This document shows positions 6,567-12,890 of a DNA stretch of 24,075 nt, one piece after another. Source of the DNA: an uncultured Spirochaetales bacterium (GTDB lineage Bacteria; Spirochaetota; Spirochaetia; Treponematales; Treponemataceae); assembly GCA_946061495.1 (NCBI GenBank), contig CAMGSV010000011.1, positions 1 through 24,075 on the forward strand. The letters are read 5' to 3'. Below the pieces are notes generated by a model. It searched no databases. It had not been told where the DNA came from and saw only the letters and a list, made by a program, of their open reading frames with translations. The translations under genes were made by a program, and so were the position numbers. Within the stretch, counting starts at the first letter, position 1. Every line of letters starts with the position of its first letter.

Positions 6567-7403
6567 CTAGCGGACAATCGAATTGAACAGCTGCTGAGTC
6601 AGCAACCCCCATCCGTCCACCAGCACGAAGAGCATCAGCTTGAAGGGCATAGAAATCTGCACCGGCGGCAGCATGATCATTCCCATGGACATGAGGATAC
6701 TGGCCACCACCATGTCTATGACGATGAAGGGTATGTAGAGCAAGACACCTATCTTGAAGGCTACCGTCAATTCATTGAGAATGTAGGCTGGCACCAGCAC
6801 ATAGGTGGGAACATCCGCCAGCGTCTCTGGCCGATCCAGACCTCCAATGGACATGAACAGAGTGATGTAGCTCGTATTGGAACCCATTTGCTGGTACATG
6901 AACATTCGTAGGGGAGCCTCCGCCTCTGCAAAGGCCTCCTCAATGCCAATCTCACCGTCAGACATGGGACGATAGGCATTGTTGTAGATGTCCGTCAGGG
7001 TAGGCCACATAATGAACAGGGTCATGAAAAAGGCAATTCCATTGAGCACCGCCGTGGGGGGCACCTGCTGTAAGGACAAGGCACGCTTGATGAAGTCCAG
7101 CACGATGGTGAACCGCAGAAAGCAGGTCACCAGAATCAGAATGCTGGGAGCCAAGGTCAGAATGGTGAGCATCAGCAGCAGCTGCACGGAGAAGGCCACC
7201 TCCTGGCCGCTCTCAGGACGCCTTATATCCACACTAATGGAAGGCATATCTACACCGGAGACAGAACCAGACATATCGGTTCTGCCACCAGTAGCACCTT
7301 GAGGAAAGGGCTGGGAGAAGGAAGGCATGCAGCAAGCCACCACCAGCAAGGCACAAATAAAAATCTTTGGAAAGGTCTTGGTGGTAAACTTACGGAGTGA
7401 CAT
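6567..7403 (-). CDS. fliP: Flagellar type III export gate protein FliP
   Basis: A 278-residue inner-membrane component of the flagellar export gate (FliP-FliQ-FliR core). A cleavable-looking signal (residues 1-30) is followed by the family's first membrane segment, the conserved block SILILVTCFLRFTIVLDFI, a periplasmic loop, and the C-terminal segments with PFIVIDMVVASILMSMGM and LPPVQISMPFKLMLFVLVDG, which are diagnostic of FliP. The chosen start is the last ATG of a cluster because GGAGG lies 6 nt upstream of it; in-frame ATGs at 7421, 7418, 7409 and 7406 are less well placed. This gives a 14-nt overlap with fliO and implies translational coupling. Unlike known treponemal operons, fliQ does not follow. 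Confidence 0.95.
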   Translation of the reverse strand: MSLRKFTTKTFPKIFICALLVVACCMPSFSQPFPQGATGGRTDMSGSVSGVDMPSISVDIRRPESGQEVAFSVQLLLMLTILTLAPSILILVTCFLRFTIVLDFIKRALSLQQVPPTAVLNGIAFFMTLFIMWPTLTDIYNNAYRPMSDGEIGIEEAFAEAEAPLRMFMYQQMGSNTSYITLFMSIGGLDRPETLADVPTYVLVPAYILNELTVAFKIGVLLYIPFIVIDMVVASILMSMGMIMLPPVQISMPFKLMLFVLVDGWGLLTQQLFNSIVR

Positions 7404-8109
7404 CATCATCCTCCCCATCATTATTTGCGTTCAGCCGGGAACGCTGATTCTGCAAAAACTCAACCATACTGCTGCTGGAAAAACTGCCACCCGTTTTTTT
7501 CTTTGAGGATGATTGCTGCTGCCCAGCTGAAGTTCTGAACTTACCCATAATAGCGGCGAAATCAAGCGGTCCCTTCCCCTCCAAGCCTTGCGGCGCATTG
7601 AGATTCATGGCATCTATGAGCTCTTTATCTTCAATCTCTGCAATGAGATTCACGGAATTGTCCGCCACCCCGATGAGGTATCCCTTGGAATTCAAAGTGA
7701 CCACATAGACAAATTTTCCGGGAGACAAGGTGAGAGAAGCGACCTTTTTGAGATAAGGGTCAGAATTTTCAGTGGAACCGGAGGCCCGCTTTAAGAAAAC
7801 AAAGAAGGCCCATACGAGAGCCAACACCACCGCCAGCACCAGTACCGTTCGCACAAAGAACCACACACCATAGGAGGAGCCTTGGACGGCGGTGGCATTG
7901 GTGCCCACATCAGCGGCGGGAACCAACCGTATCTGACTTTCAGCAGCCCGTCCGTCCACAACAGTCGCATCGGACTCCGGCACCACCAGAGCCTCCTCTG
8001 GCGATTTGGACACAACAACCTCCTGACCCCAAGCAAAACCTGCGATCAGGAGGAAGCTGCATAGAGAAAATATAATTTTGAGGACTTCTCTCTTTTGAAC
8101 TAAGCCCAT
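7390..8109 (-). CDS. fliO: Flagellar biosynthesis protein FliO/FliZ
   Basis: A 239-residue export-apparatus assembly factor that helps FliP oligomerise. It has an N-terminal signal segment (about 9-28), a periplasmic linker rich in Ala and Val, one membrane helix (about 82-107, ending FFVFLKRASG) and a cytoplasmic FliO domain beginning YLKKVASLTLSPGKFVYVV. The C-terminal tail (about 190-239) is Gln/Ser/Lys-rich and then strongly acidic. Long N-terminal signals and tails of this kind are seen in spirochaete FliO/FliZ. It starts 6 nt after the fliY stop with no strong ribosome-binding site, so coupling to fliY translation is likely, and it overlaps fliP. Confidence 0.85.
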   Translation of the reverse strand: MGLVQKREVLKIIFSLCSFLLIAGFAWGQEVVVSKSPEEALVVPESDATVVDGRAAESQIRLVPAADVGTNATAVQGSSYGVWFFVRTVLVLAVVLALVWAFFVFLKRASGSTENSDPYLKKVASLTLSPGKFVYVVTLNSKGYLIGVADNSVNLIAEIEDKELIDAMNLNAPQGLEGKGPLDFAAIMGKFRTSAGQQQSSSKKKTGGSFSSSSMVEFLQNQRSRLNANNDGEDDDVTP

Positions 8110-8115
8110 AAAGTC

Positions 8116-9258
8116 TTAACCAGTTACACGCTCAATGGGGGAAAGAATCTCAGTTACACGAACACCGAAGTTTTCGTCAATAACCACAACCTCTCCCTTT
8201 GCAATGGGTTTGTGATTTACCAGAATGTCTACAGGCTCACCAGCAAGCTTGTCCAGCTCAATAATGGTTCCCTCGCCCATTCCAAGGATTTCCTTGATCT
8301 GCTTCTTGGTACGTCCCAACTCTACGGTCATCTCCATGTATACGTCCATGATGAGACCAATATTTCCCTGCTCCACGCTGTTTACGCCACCTTGGAGTCC
8401 AGGAAACTGAAGAGACTGTACATTGGGAGCACTCATGCCCATTGGCATAGAAACAAATCCATTTCCCATACCGCCCATATTCATTCCCCCGCCCATGGCC
8501 TGCATGGCCATGCCATTCATATTCATTGGAGCAGCTTGCATTGCTCCCATATTCATCATGCCACCACCCATAGCAGGCTGGGACATGGTCTGGACAGGAG
8601 CACTTGCACCCCCACCAGCCAATGTGCTGGAAATCTGATCTGCTGCACCACCTGCAATGGCCTCCCAAAGAGTGTACGAAGCGCCATCAAGTACAACAGG
8701 ATATGAGAACAGGGCAAACTCACCCTGGGGAAAACGAACCATGGCCTTAGGACCATTTACGGACTCTCCCGGGTTACAGGCCAATCCAGGGAATCGGCCA
8801 TTCTTCGTCAACTCTGTAATCTCTGAACCAGTGTGACCGGCAACAACCTCTGCCACAACAGAAAGTGCCATATCATCCAGTTCAGCATTCTCTTCCTTAT
8901 TGATAAGACTTGTCAGTTTTTGTGCAAAGTCGGTGGAAAGCACATACAAGTGATCCCCAGCAAGTCCTGCAGAAAAATCAGCCATAACCGCAACCACGGA
9001 ATCTGGCAACTTTGCCAAGAAAGCCTCACGATTGCAGGATTCCACCACAGGAGTATTCACGACAGTATCTGCACCTGTCATGGTTCCTACATTATGGGCT
9101 AATTTATCCTTCAAGTCAACTGCGAATTTACTTAAAACGCTAGTATCAATCTTTGCATCAGAAGATGATGACGAACCTCCACCGGCAGAAAGGCCGCCCA
9201 TGTCTACACCACTCAACAATGCATCAATCTCATCTTGGGAAATGGTACCATCACTCAT
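8116..9258 (-). CDS. fliY: Flagellar motor switch protein FliY (FliN-type)
   Basis: A 380-residue C-ring protein. Residues 5-16 (TISQDEIDALLS) form the FliM-type N-terminal peptide that binds phospho-CheY. Residues about 36-205 are a CheC-like domain. Residues about 300-376 are a SpoA/FliN domain (DVYMEMTVELGRTKKQIKEI, then GEPVDILVNHKPIAKGEVVV). Between them is a low-complexity linker with 16 Met in residues 230-275. The CheC phosphatase motif E-x2-N is absent: the best-aligned site reads SVVAEVVA, with Ala in place of Asn, so phosphatase activity is doubtful. The ATG overlaps the fliM stop by 8 nt, giving tight coupling and probably matched stoichiometry. Confidence 0.93.
   Translation of the reverse strand: MSDGTISQDEIDALLSGVDMGGLSAGGGSSSSSDAKIDTSVLSKFAVDLKDKLAHNVGTMTGADTVVNTPVVESCNREAFLAKLPDSVVAVMADFSAGLAGDHLYVLSTDFAQKLTSLINKEENAELDDMALSVVAEVVAGHTGSEITELTKNGRFPGLACNPGESVNGPKAMVRFPQGEFALFSYPVVLDGASYTLWEAIAGGAADQISSTLAGGGASAPVQTMSQPAMGGGMMNMGAMQAAPMNMNGMAMQAMGGGMNMGGMGNGFVSMPMGMSAPNVQSLQFPGLQGGVNSVEQGNIGLIMDVYMEMTVELGRTKKQIKEILGMGEGTIIELDKLAGEPVDILVNHKPIAKGEVVVIDENFGVRVTEILSPIERVTG
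8431..8571 (-). repeat. Methionine/glycine-rich low-complexity linker in fliY
   Basis: This stretch encodes residues 230-276 of FliY. Met-Gly-Gly, Met-Asn-Met and Met-Gly-Met units recur, with 16 Met and many Gly, Asn and Ala, and almost no charge. The DNA shows short ATG-containing triplet repeats, so it could vary in length by slippage. Confidence 0.7.
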
Positions 9259-10285
9259 ATGACTCGTCTCCTTCTACTGCTAACTCTTCGAAATCCTCTG
9301 CATCAACCTGCTCCAGCTTGTTCAGAACCTGAACAGCCATCTTCTTTCCGATTACACCAGGCTGACACAAGAATTTCTTTTTATTACCTACGCTCAAGGT
9401 TATAGGATCAGTGATACGTACGTTTGAAAGCCGCACCGTATCTCCTACCCGTAGGGACAGCACGTCCCGGATAGGGAGAGACACAGAGCCAATTTCAGCC
9501 ACAACGTCCATATCAACATCTGCAAGTTTTTCCTTCAAAACACCCAAATACTGGGTGGTGGAGCTCCGCCGCACCGAGGAGAACCAGAACTGGGATGACA
9601 ACTTAGAGATGATGGGCTCGATAGTGATGTATGGAATACAGAAGTTCATCATTCCTTCCTCATCACCGATTTTTGTCTCCAAGGTTACCAAGACAACCAT
9701 TTCTGAAGGGGCAACAATCTGGGCAAATTGGGGATTTGTCTCAATCTGACCCATCCGAGGCCTCAAGTCAATCACCTGGGTCCATGCCTCACGCATGTTC
9801 GCCAAGATACGGACAATGATTCCCTCCATTACGGACTGCTCGATATCCGTAAGGTCACGCTGCACCTTTGCTCCCTGACCAGTTCCACCAAAAAGACGGT
9901 CTATCATGGAGAAGGTGATTGCAGGGTCAATCTCCAGGATGGCATTACCCTTCAAGGGGTCCATATTGATGACCGCCAAGGTTGTTGGTGTAGGAATTGA
10001 CCGTATAAACTCCTCGTAGGTCAGCTGATCTACGGAGGCCACGTGGACATGGACGATGCTCCGCAGCTGGGCCGAAAGACTTGTAGTGGTCAGACGGGCG
10101 AAGGTCTCGTGCATAATGGACACCGTACGAATCTGTTCCTTGGAGAATTTGTCGGGACGCTTGAAGTCGTAGATCTTAATCTTGCGGGTGTCATTTACCG
10201 GCTTGAAATCCTCCGACTCCGTGCTACCGGAACTAATGGCGGTGAGAAGCTGGTCAATTTCGTCCTGCGACAGAACTTCATTCAT
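9251..10285 (-). CDS. fliM: Flagellar motor switch protein FliM
   Basis: A 344-residue C-ring protein that receives phospho-CheY and sets rotation direction. The N-terminal peptide LSQDEIDQLLTAI (5-17) is the CheY-P binding motif. The CheC-like middle domain (about 45-235) contains DFKRPDKFSKEQIRTVSIMH, the typical FliM entry, and LTDIEQSVMEGI. The C-terminal SpoA domain (about 255-330) contains the block starting DVVAEIGSVSLPIRDVLSLR. Length matches family members. AGGGG lies 6 nt before the ATG. The gene sits between fliL and fliY; its TGA stop is nested within the fliY start region. Confidence 0.97.
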   Translation of the reverse strand: MNEVLSQDEIDQLLTAISSGSTESEDFKPVNDTRKIKIYDFKRPDKFSKEQIRTVSIMHETFARLTTTSLSAQLRSIVHVHVASVDQLTYEEFIRSIPTPTTLAVINMDPLKGNAILEIDPAITFSMIDRLFGGTGQGAKVQRDLTDIEQSVMEGIIVRILANMREAWTQVIDLRPRMGQIETNPQFAQIVAPSEMVVLVTLETKIGDEEGMMNFCIPYITIEPIISKLSSQFWFSSVRRSSTTQYLGVLKEKLADVDMDVVAEIGSVSLPIRDVLSLRVGDTVRLSNVRITDPITLSVGNKKKFLCQPGVIGKKMAVQVLNKLEQVDAEDFEELAVEGDESYE

Positions 10286-10306
10286 ATAAAACCCCTAGAT
10301 GGTTAA

Positions 10307-10855
10307 CTACTGCTCAATTATCTGCAAGCTCAAGAAGCGCACATCACGAATCTTTGAGGAGCTCAGGATGTCGTCATTGATGGCATTGCGAATCTCAATG
10401 CGGCGCTTCTCCTCATTGCGAGGCCGCAGATCCTCCACAGACAGCTCGGTGAAGTAACGGCGCAGATAATCCTTGATCTCAATTTGGCGCTGGGTAATCT
10501 CAGTTGAAGCGGCCTTGTCAGCCTGCTTGTAGCCGAGAACAACCTCAACAATCACGCTGGCAGGCAGTGCGTCGCTGGTCTTGGTGCTGACCTGACCCAA
10601 GGAGGTGTACCAGTCCAAAACCTCCCGCTTGCCCACATATTCCTGGGATACGGGAATTACCGCCTGCTGGGAGGTATTGCCACCCACAAACTTCATGGTG
10701 ATTACCACTACCGTTACAATGAGAATGATTGCACCTAAAACGATTGCAACCCACTTCAGCAAGGTAGGAAGCAGGCCACCGATCCCCTTTGATTTCTTCT
10801 CAGATCCACCGGCTTCTTCAGTTTCAAAGTCATTTCCCAAATCGTCATTAGCCAT
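10307..10855 (-). CDS. fliL: Flagellar basal-body associated protein FliL
   Basis: A 182-residue single-pass inner-membrane protein that encircles and supports the stator. A charged cytoplasmic tail (1-30) is followed by one hydrophobic helix (about 34-56, WVAIVLGAIILIVTVVV) and a periplasmic FliL domain with ASVIVEVVLGYKQ, DYLRRYFTELSVEDL and the C-terminal strand VRFLSLQIIEQ. GGAGG lies 8 nt upstream of the ATG. A 39-nt AT-rich gap separates it from motB and a 21-nt gap from fliM, consistent with one transcript. Confidence 0.93.
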   Translation of the reverse strand: MANDDLGNDFETEEAGGSEKKSKGIGGLLPTLLKWVAIVLGAIILIVTVVVITMKFVGGNTSQQAVIPVSQEYVGKREVLDWYTSLGQVSTKTSDALPASVIVEVVLGYKQADKAASTEITQRQIEIKDYLRRYFTELSVEDLRPRNEEKRRIEIRNAINDDILSSSKIRDVRFLSLQIIEQ

Positions 10856-10894
10856 AAATCATTCCTCCAATTTTATAGTTTGCTATAAGTTCCA

Positions 10895-11608
10895 TTAAAA
10901 ATGTCCATCGTCCAGAATAATGATATCCACACGACGGTTATATGCCCTGCCCTCGGCAGTGTCATTTGCCATCTTGCCCCTGGTATCCGCATAGCCTGCC
11001 ACGGAAAACTGCTCCTCATCCACACCAAAGTCCGACAGATAGTGCAGCACGTTGGTGGCTCGGGCGGTGGACAACTCCCAATTGCTGGGGAATTCACTTC
11101 CAGACACGGGGGTATTGTCCGTATGCCCCTCTATCCTGAACCGTCGGGCTTTCAAATCTGCGCCGGACAGGAACTGGGCCAGACGCAACAAAGTTTCCCG
11201 TGTCTCGTCAATCCGCAGCTCGGCACTGCCCTGGGCGAAGAAGGAGTCCCCCGCCAAGGTAATTACAAGACCACGCTCATCGCTGGTGAGGGTAATCTTG
11301 TTGGACTTTACATCCGGTGCAAAGAGACTCACCGCCCGCTTTACCGCCAACCCCAAGGACTTTCCCTTCTCTATTGAAGGCAAGCTATTGATGGTGTTTC
11401 CCAAGTCAGCCAATCGACCTGCTGCCAGAGACTGTCCGCCACCAGAATCTCCATGGATGGATGCCGTAAGCTCCGCCATCTGTACGATGTCTACCTCGGA
11501 AGGGTTGTACAACATGACGAAGAAACAGAGCATCAAGGTAATCATGTCTCCATAACTGTTGAGCCATGCCGATGAGGCTTTCGATGCCTCCCGCTTCTTT
11601 TTTGCCAT
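10895..11608 (-). CDS. motB: Flagellar stator protein MotB
   Basis: A 237-residue stator subunit that anchors MotA to peptidoglycan and carries the ion-binding aspartate. The membrane helix SYGDMITLMLCFFVMLYN (18-35) contains Asp21, equivalent to the essential MotB aspartate. The following NPSEVD region corresponds to the plug. Residues about 115-235 are an OmpA-like peptidoglycan-binding domain with GHTDNTPVSG (161-170), NWELSTARAT and NRRVDI. A CGGAGGG ribosome-binding site fills the 10-nt gap after motA, so the two stator subunits should be made together. The coupling ion (proton or sodium) cannot be told with confidence. Confidence 0.96.
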   Translation of the reverse strand: MAKKKREASKASSAWLNSYGDMITLMLCFFVMLYNPSEVDIVQMAELTASIHGDSGGGQSLAAGRLADLGNTINSLPSIEKGKSLGLAVKRAVSLFAPDVKSNKITLTSDERGLVITLAGDSFFAQGSAELRIDETRETLLRLAQFLSGADLKARRFRIEGHTDNTPVSGSEFPSNWELSTARATNVLHYLSDFGVDEEQFSVAGYADTRGKMANDTAEGRAYNRRVDIIILDDGHF

Positions 11609-11618
11609 ACGCCCTCCG

Positions 11619-12401
11619 TCAATCCTTCAGAACGTCAGCCTCAATGGCCTTTCTGGAAACAGGATCAAGATAGGTCAACAGCTTCATTGCCAGGATACGG
11701 GGGTTGTCTCCCGCCTGGATTGACAATACACCCTCAATAATCATTTCCTTTGTACGCATCTCATCGTTGTTCTGACCAGTCAGCTTGGTGGCCATGGGAC
11801 CCAGAATCCAGTTGGCCAGCAAACAACCATACAGGGTGGTGAGAAGGGCAACGGCCATGTTTGGTCCCAAGGATGACTTGTCCTCCAGGTTACGCAACAT
11901 ACCTACCAGTCCGAGAACGGTACCAATCATACCAAATCCCGGGGCATAACCAGCCCACTGGTTTACAATACCGATGAAGTTCATGTGGCGAGCCTCAATC
12001 TGGCTCATCTCACTTTCCATGATTCCCCGGATGACTGCGCCGTCGGTACCGTCAACCACAAGACGCAGACCAGTCTTCATAAACTCATCATCCAAGTCCT
12101 CAAGCCCCTCTTCCAAAGCCAGGATACCCTCGCGGCGGGCCTTCTCAGACAGGGCAACCATGTTTTGAACCAGCATTTTTTCCCCAAAATCAGGGATTTT
12201 GAAGGTCTTTCCCATAACCTTGAGGGTGTTAATAACATCCTTCAGGGGGGCAACGATGAGCAATGCACAGAAGGAACCACCAACGGTCATAAAGATCGAG
12301 GCAGGGTCGATGATTCCCATCATGGTTCCACCAGAGGTGATAACTGACATAACAATACAGGCTACACCGCCAACAAGACCGATTATTGTCGCTATATCCA
12401 T
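11619..12401 (-). CDS. motA: Flagellar stator protein MotA
   Basis: A 260-residue four-helix membrane protein forming the stator ring around MotB. TM1 begins at the N-terminus (IATIIGLVGGVACIVMSVI) and TM2 follows (IFMTVGGSFCALLIV). The cytoplasmic loop contains the helix EEGLEDLDDEFMKTGLRLVV. TM3 and TM4 carry the conserved block YAPGFGMIGTVLGLVGML with the essential proline, and ALLTTLYGCLLANWILGP. The ATG at 12401 is preferred because GAGGAG lies 6 nt upstream; the TTG immediately before it is in frame but poorly spaced. It follows flbD by 21 nt. Confidence 0.96.
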   Translation of the reverse strand: MDIATIIGLVGGVACIVMSVITSGGTMMGIIDPASIFMTVGGSFCALLIVAPLKDVINTLKVMGKTFKIPDFGEKMLVQNMVALSEKARREGILALEEGLEDLDDEFMKTGLRLVVDGTDGAVIRGIMESEMSQIEARHMNFIGIVNQWAGYAPGFGMIGTVLGLVGMLRNLEDKSSLGPNMAVALLTTLYGCLLANWILGPMATKLTGQNNDEMRTKEMIIEGVLSIQAGDNPRILAMKLLTYLDPVSRKAIEADVLKD

Positions 12402-12422
12402 CAAAAACTCCTCTTCTCCGCC

Positions 12423-12620
12423 TTACTCTTCGTTCTTGAAGGCACCGATTTGGCGGCGGTACGCTATGATACGGGTGATAATGTCTTCGGGTGAATCCTT
12501 CACCACCACACGCTTTCCAGACAGCATGCACAGGGTAACATCGGGGTTGCATTCGATGGACTCAATCTGATGGGGATTTATCCAGTACTTTTTTCCGTCA
12601 AGTCGCATAACTTCAATCAT
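12423..12620 (-). CDS. flbD: FlbD/SwrD family protein, first gene of flagellar unit 2
   Basis: A 65-residue protein with the FlbD-family pattern MIEV-RLDG at the start, a central IESIE-x-NPD-x-T block and a C-terminal helix (EDIITRIIAYRRQIG). The family lies between flgE and motA in spirochaetes and Firmicutes; its SwrD member in Bacillus has been linked to motor torque. The name is shared with an unrelated Caulobacter regulator. No ribosome-binding site precedes the ATG, but a possible 9-codon leader ORF overlaps it (see 12613-12642). It is the first gene after a terminator and two candidate promoters. Confidence 0.85.
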   Translation of the reverse strand: MIEVMRLDGKKYWINPHQIESIECNPDVTLCMLSGKRVVVKDSPEDIITRIIAYRRQIGAFKNEE

Positions 12621-12642
12621 AAACTGATTTTAGGGCAACCAA
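12613..12642 (-). promoter_or_regulatory. Possible 9-codon leader ORF coupled to flbD
   Basis: A TTG at 12642 lies 6 nt after a GGGGGGAG ribosome-binding-like sequence and opens a frame reading MVALKSVYD. Its TGA (12613-12615) lies just inside flbD, overlapping the flbD ATG. Translation of this leader could re-initiate at flbD, which lacks its own ribosome-binding site. Very short ORFs arise by chance, so this is speculative. Confidence 0.2.
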
Positions 12643-12677
12643 AACAGGCTCCCCCCGCAATCCTCCCAAAGCATTCT

Positions 12678-12707
12678 ATTATAATATCGGATGTTTGTGA
12701 ATATAAA
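12678..12707 (-). promoter_or_regulatory. Candidate promoter P2 for flbD-motA-motB-fliLMYOP
   Basis: A perfect TATAAT (12678-12683, minus strand) with TTTATA (12702-12707) 18 nt upstream, in a very AT-rich tract, 58 nt before flbD. A CCGATA core overlaps just upstream of the -10 and resembles part of a sigma-28 -10 box, but no TAAA is correctly spaced, so sigma-70 use is more likely. Confidence 0.55.
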
Positions 12708-12765
12708 TGAGAAAAAAAAGCATGAATATAAAATTTTTTGCATGGAAAACACGTTTTTCACCACC

Positions 12766-12794
12766 GTTACATGTTCTCACAATTTTTCAGTCAA
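12766..12794 (-). promoter_or_regulatory. Candidate promoter P1 upstream of flbD
   Basis: TTGACT (12789-12794) and TGTAAC (12766-12771) are separated by 17 nt on the minus strand, directly after the flgE terminator. This would give a leader of about 140 nt for flbD. The -10 is weak. Confidence 0.3.
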
Positions 12795-12799
12795 TAATC

Positions 12800-12848
12800 A
12801 AAAAAAGACACCAGCCAAGAACCGCAAGCCGATTCAAGACTGGTGTCT
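12800..12848 (-). terminator. Strong intrinsic terminator after flgE
   Basis: On the minus strand AGACACCAG and CTGGTGTCT (12840-12848 and 12806-12814) form a perfect 9-bp stem around a 25-nt loop, followed by seven T (12806-12800). It lies 42 nt past the flgE stop and separates the hook genes from the stator and switch genes. Confidence 0.85.
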
Positions 12849-12890
12849 ATTACCAAGCCATGTCCCACCCACATGGCCCTACGTGCTCAT

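Noticed and set aside
5637..6911. A 424-codon open frame antisense to the HD gene and the end of fliP.
   Set aside because: It crosses two well-supported genes, has no ribosome-binding site and its Gln/His-rich product resembles no protein family.
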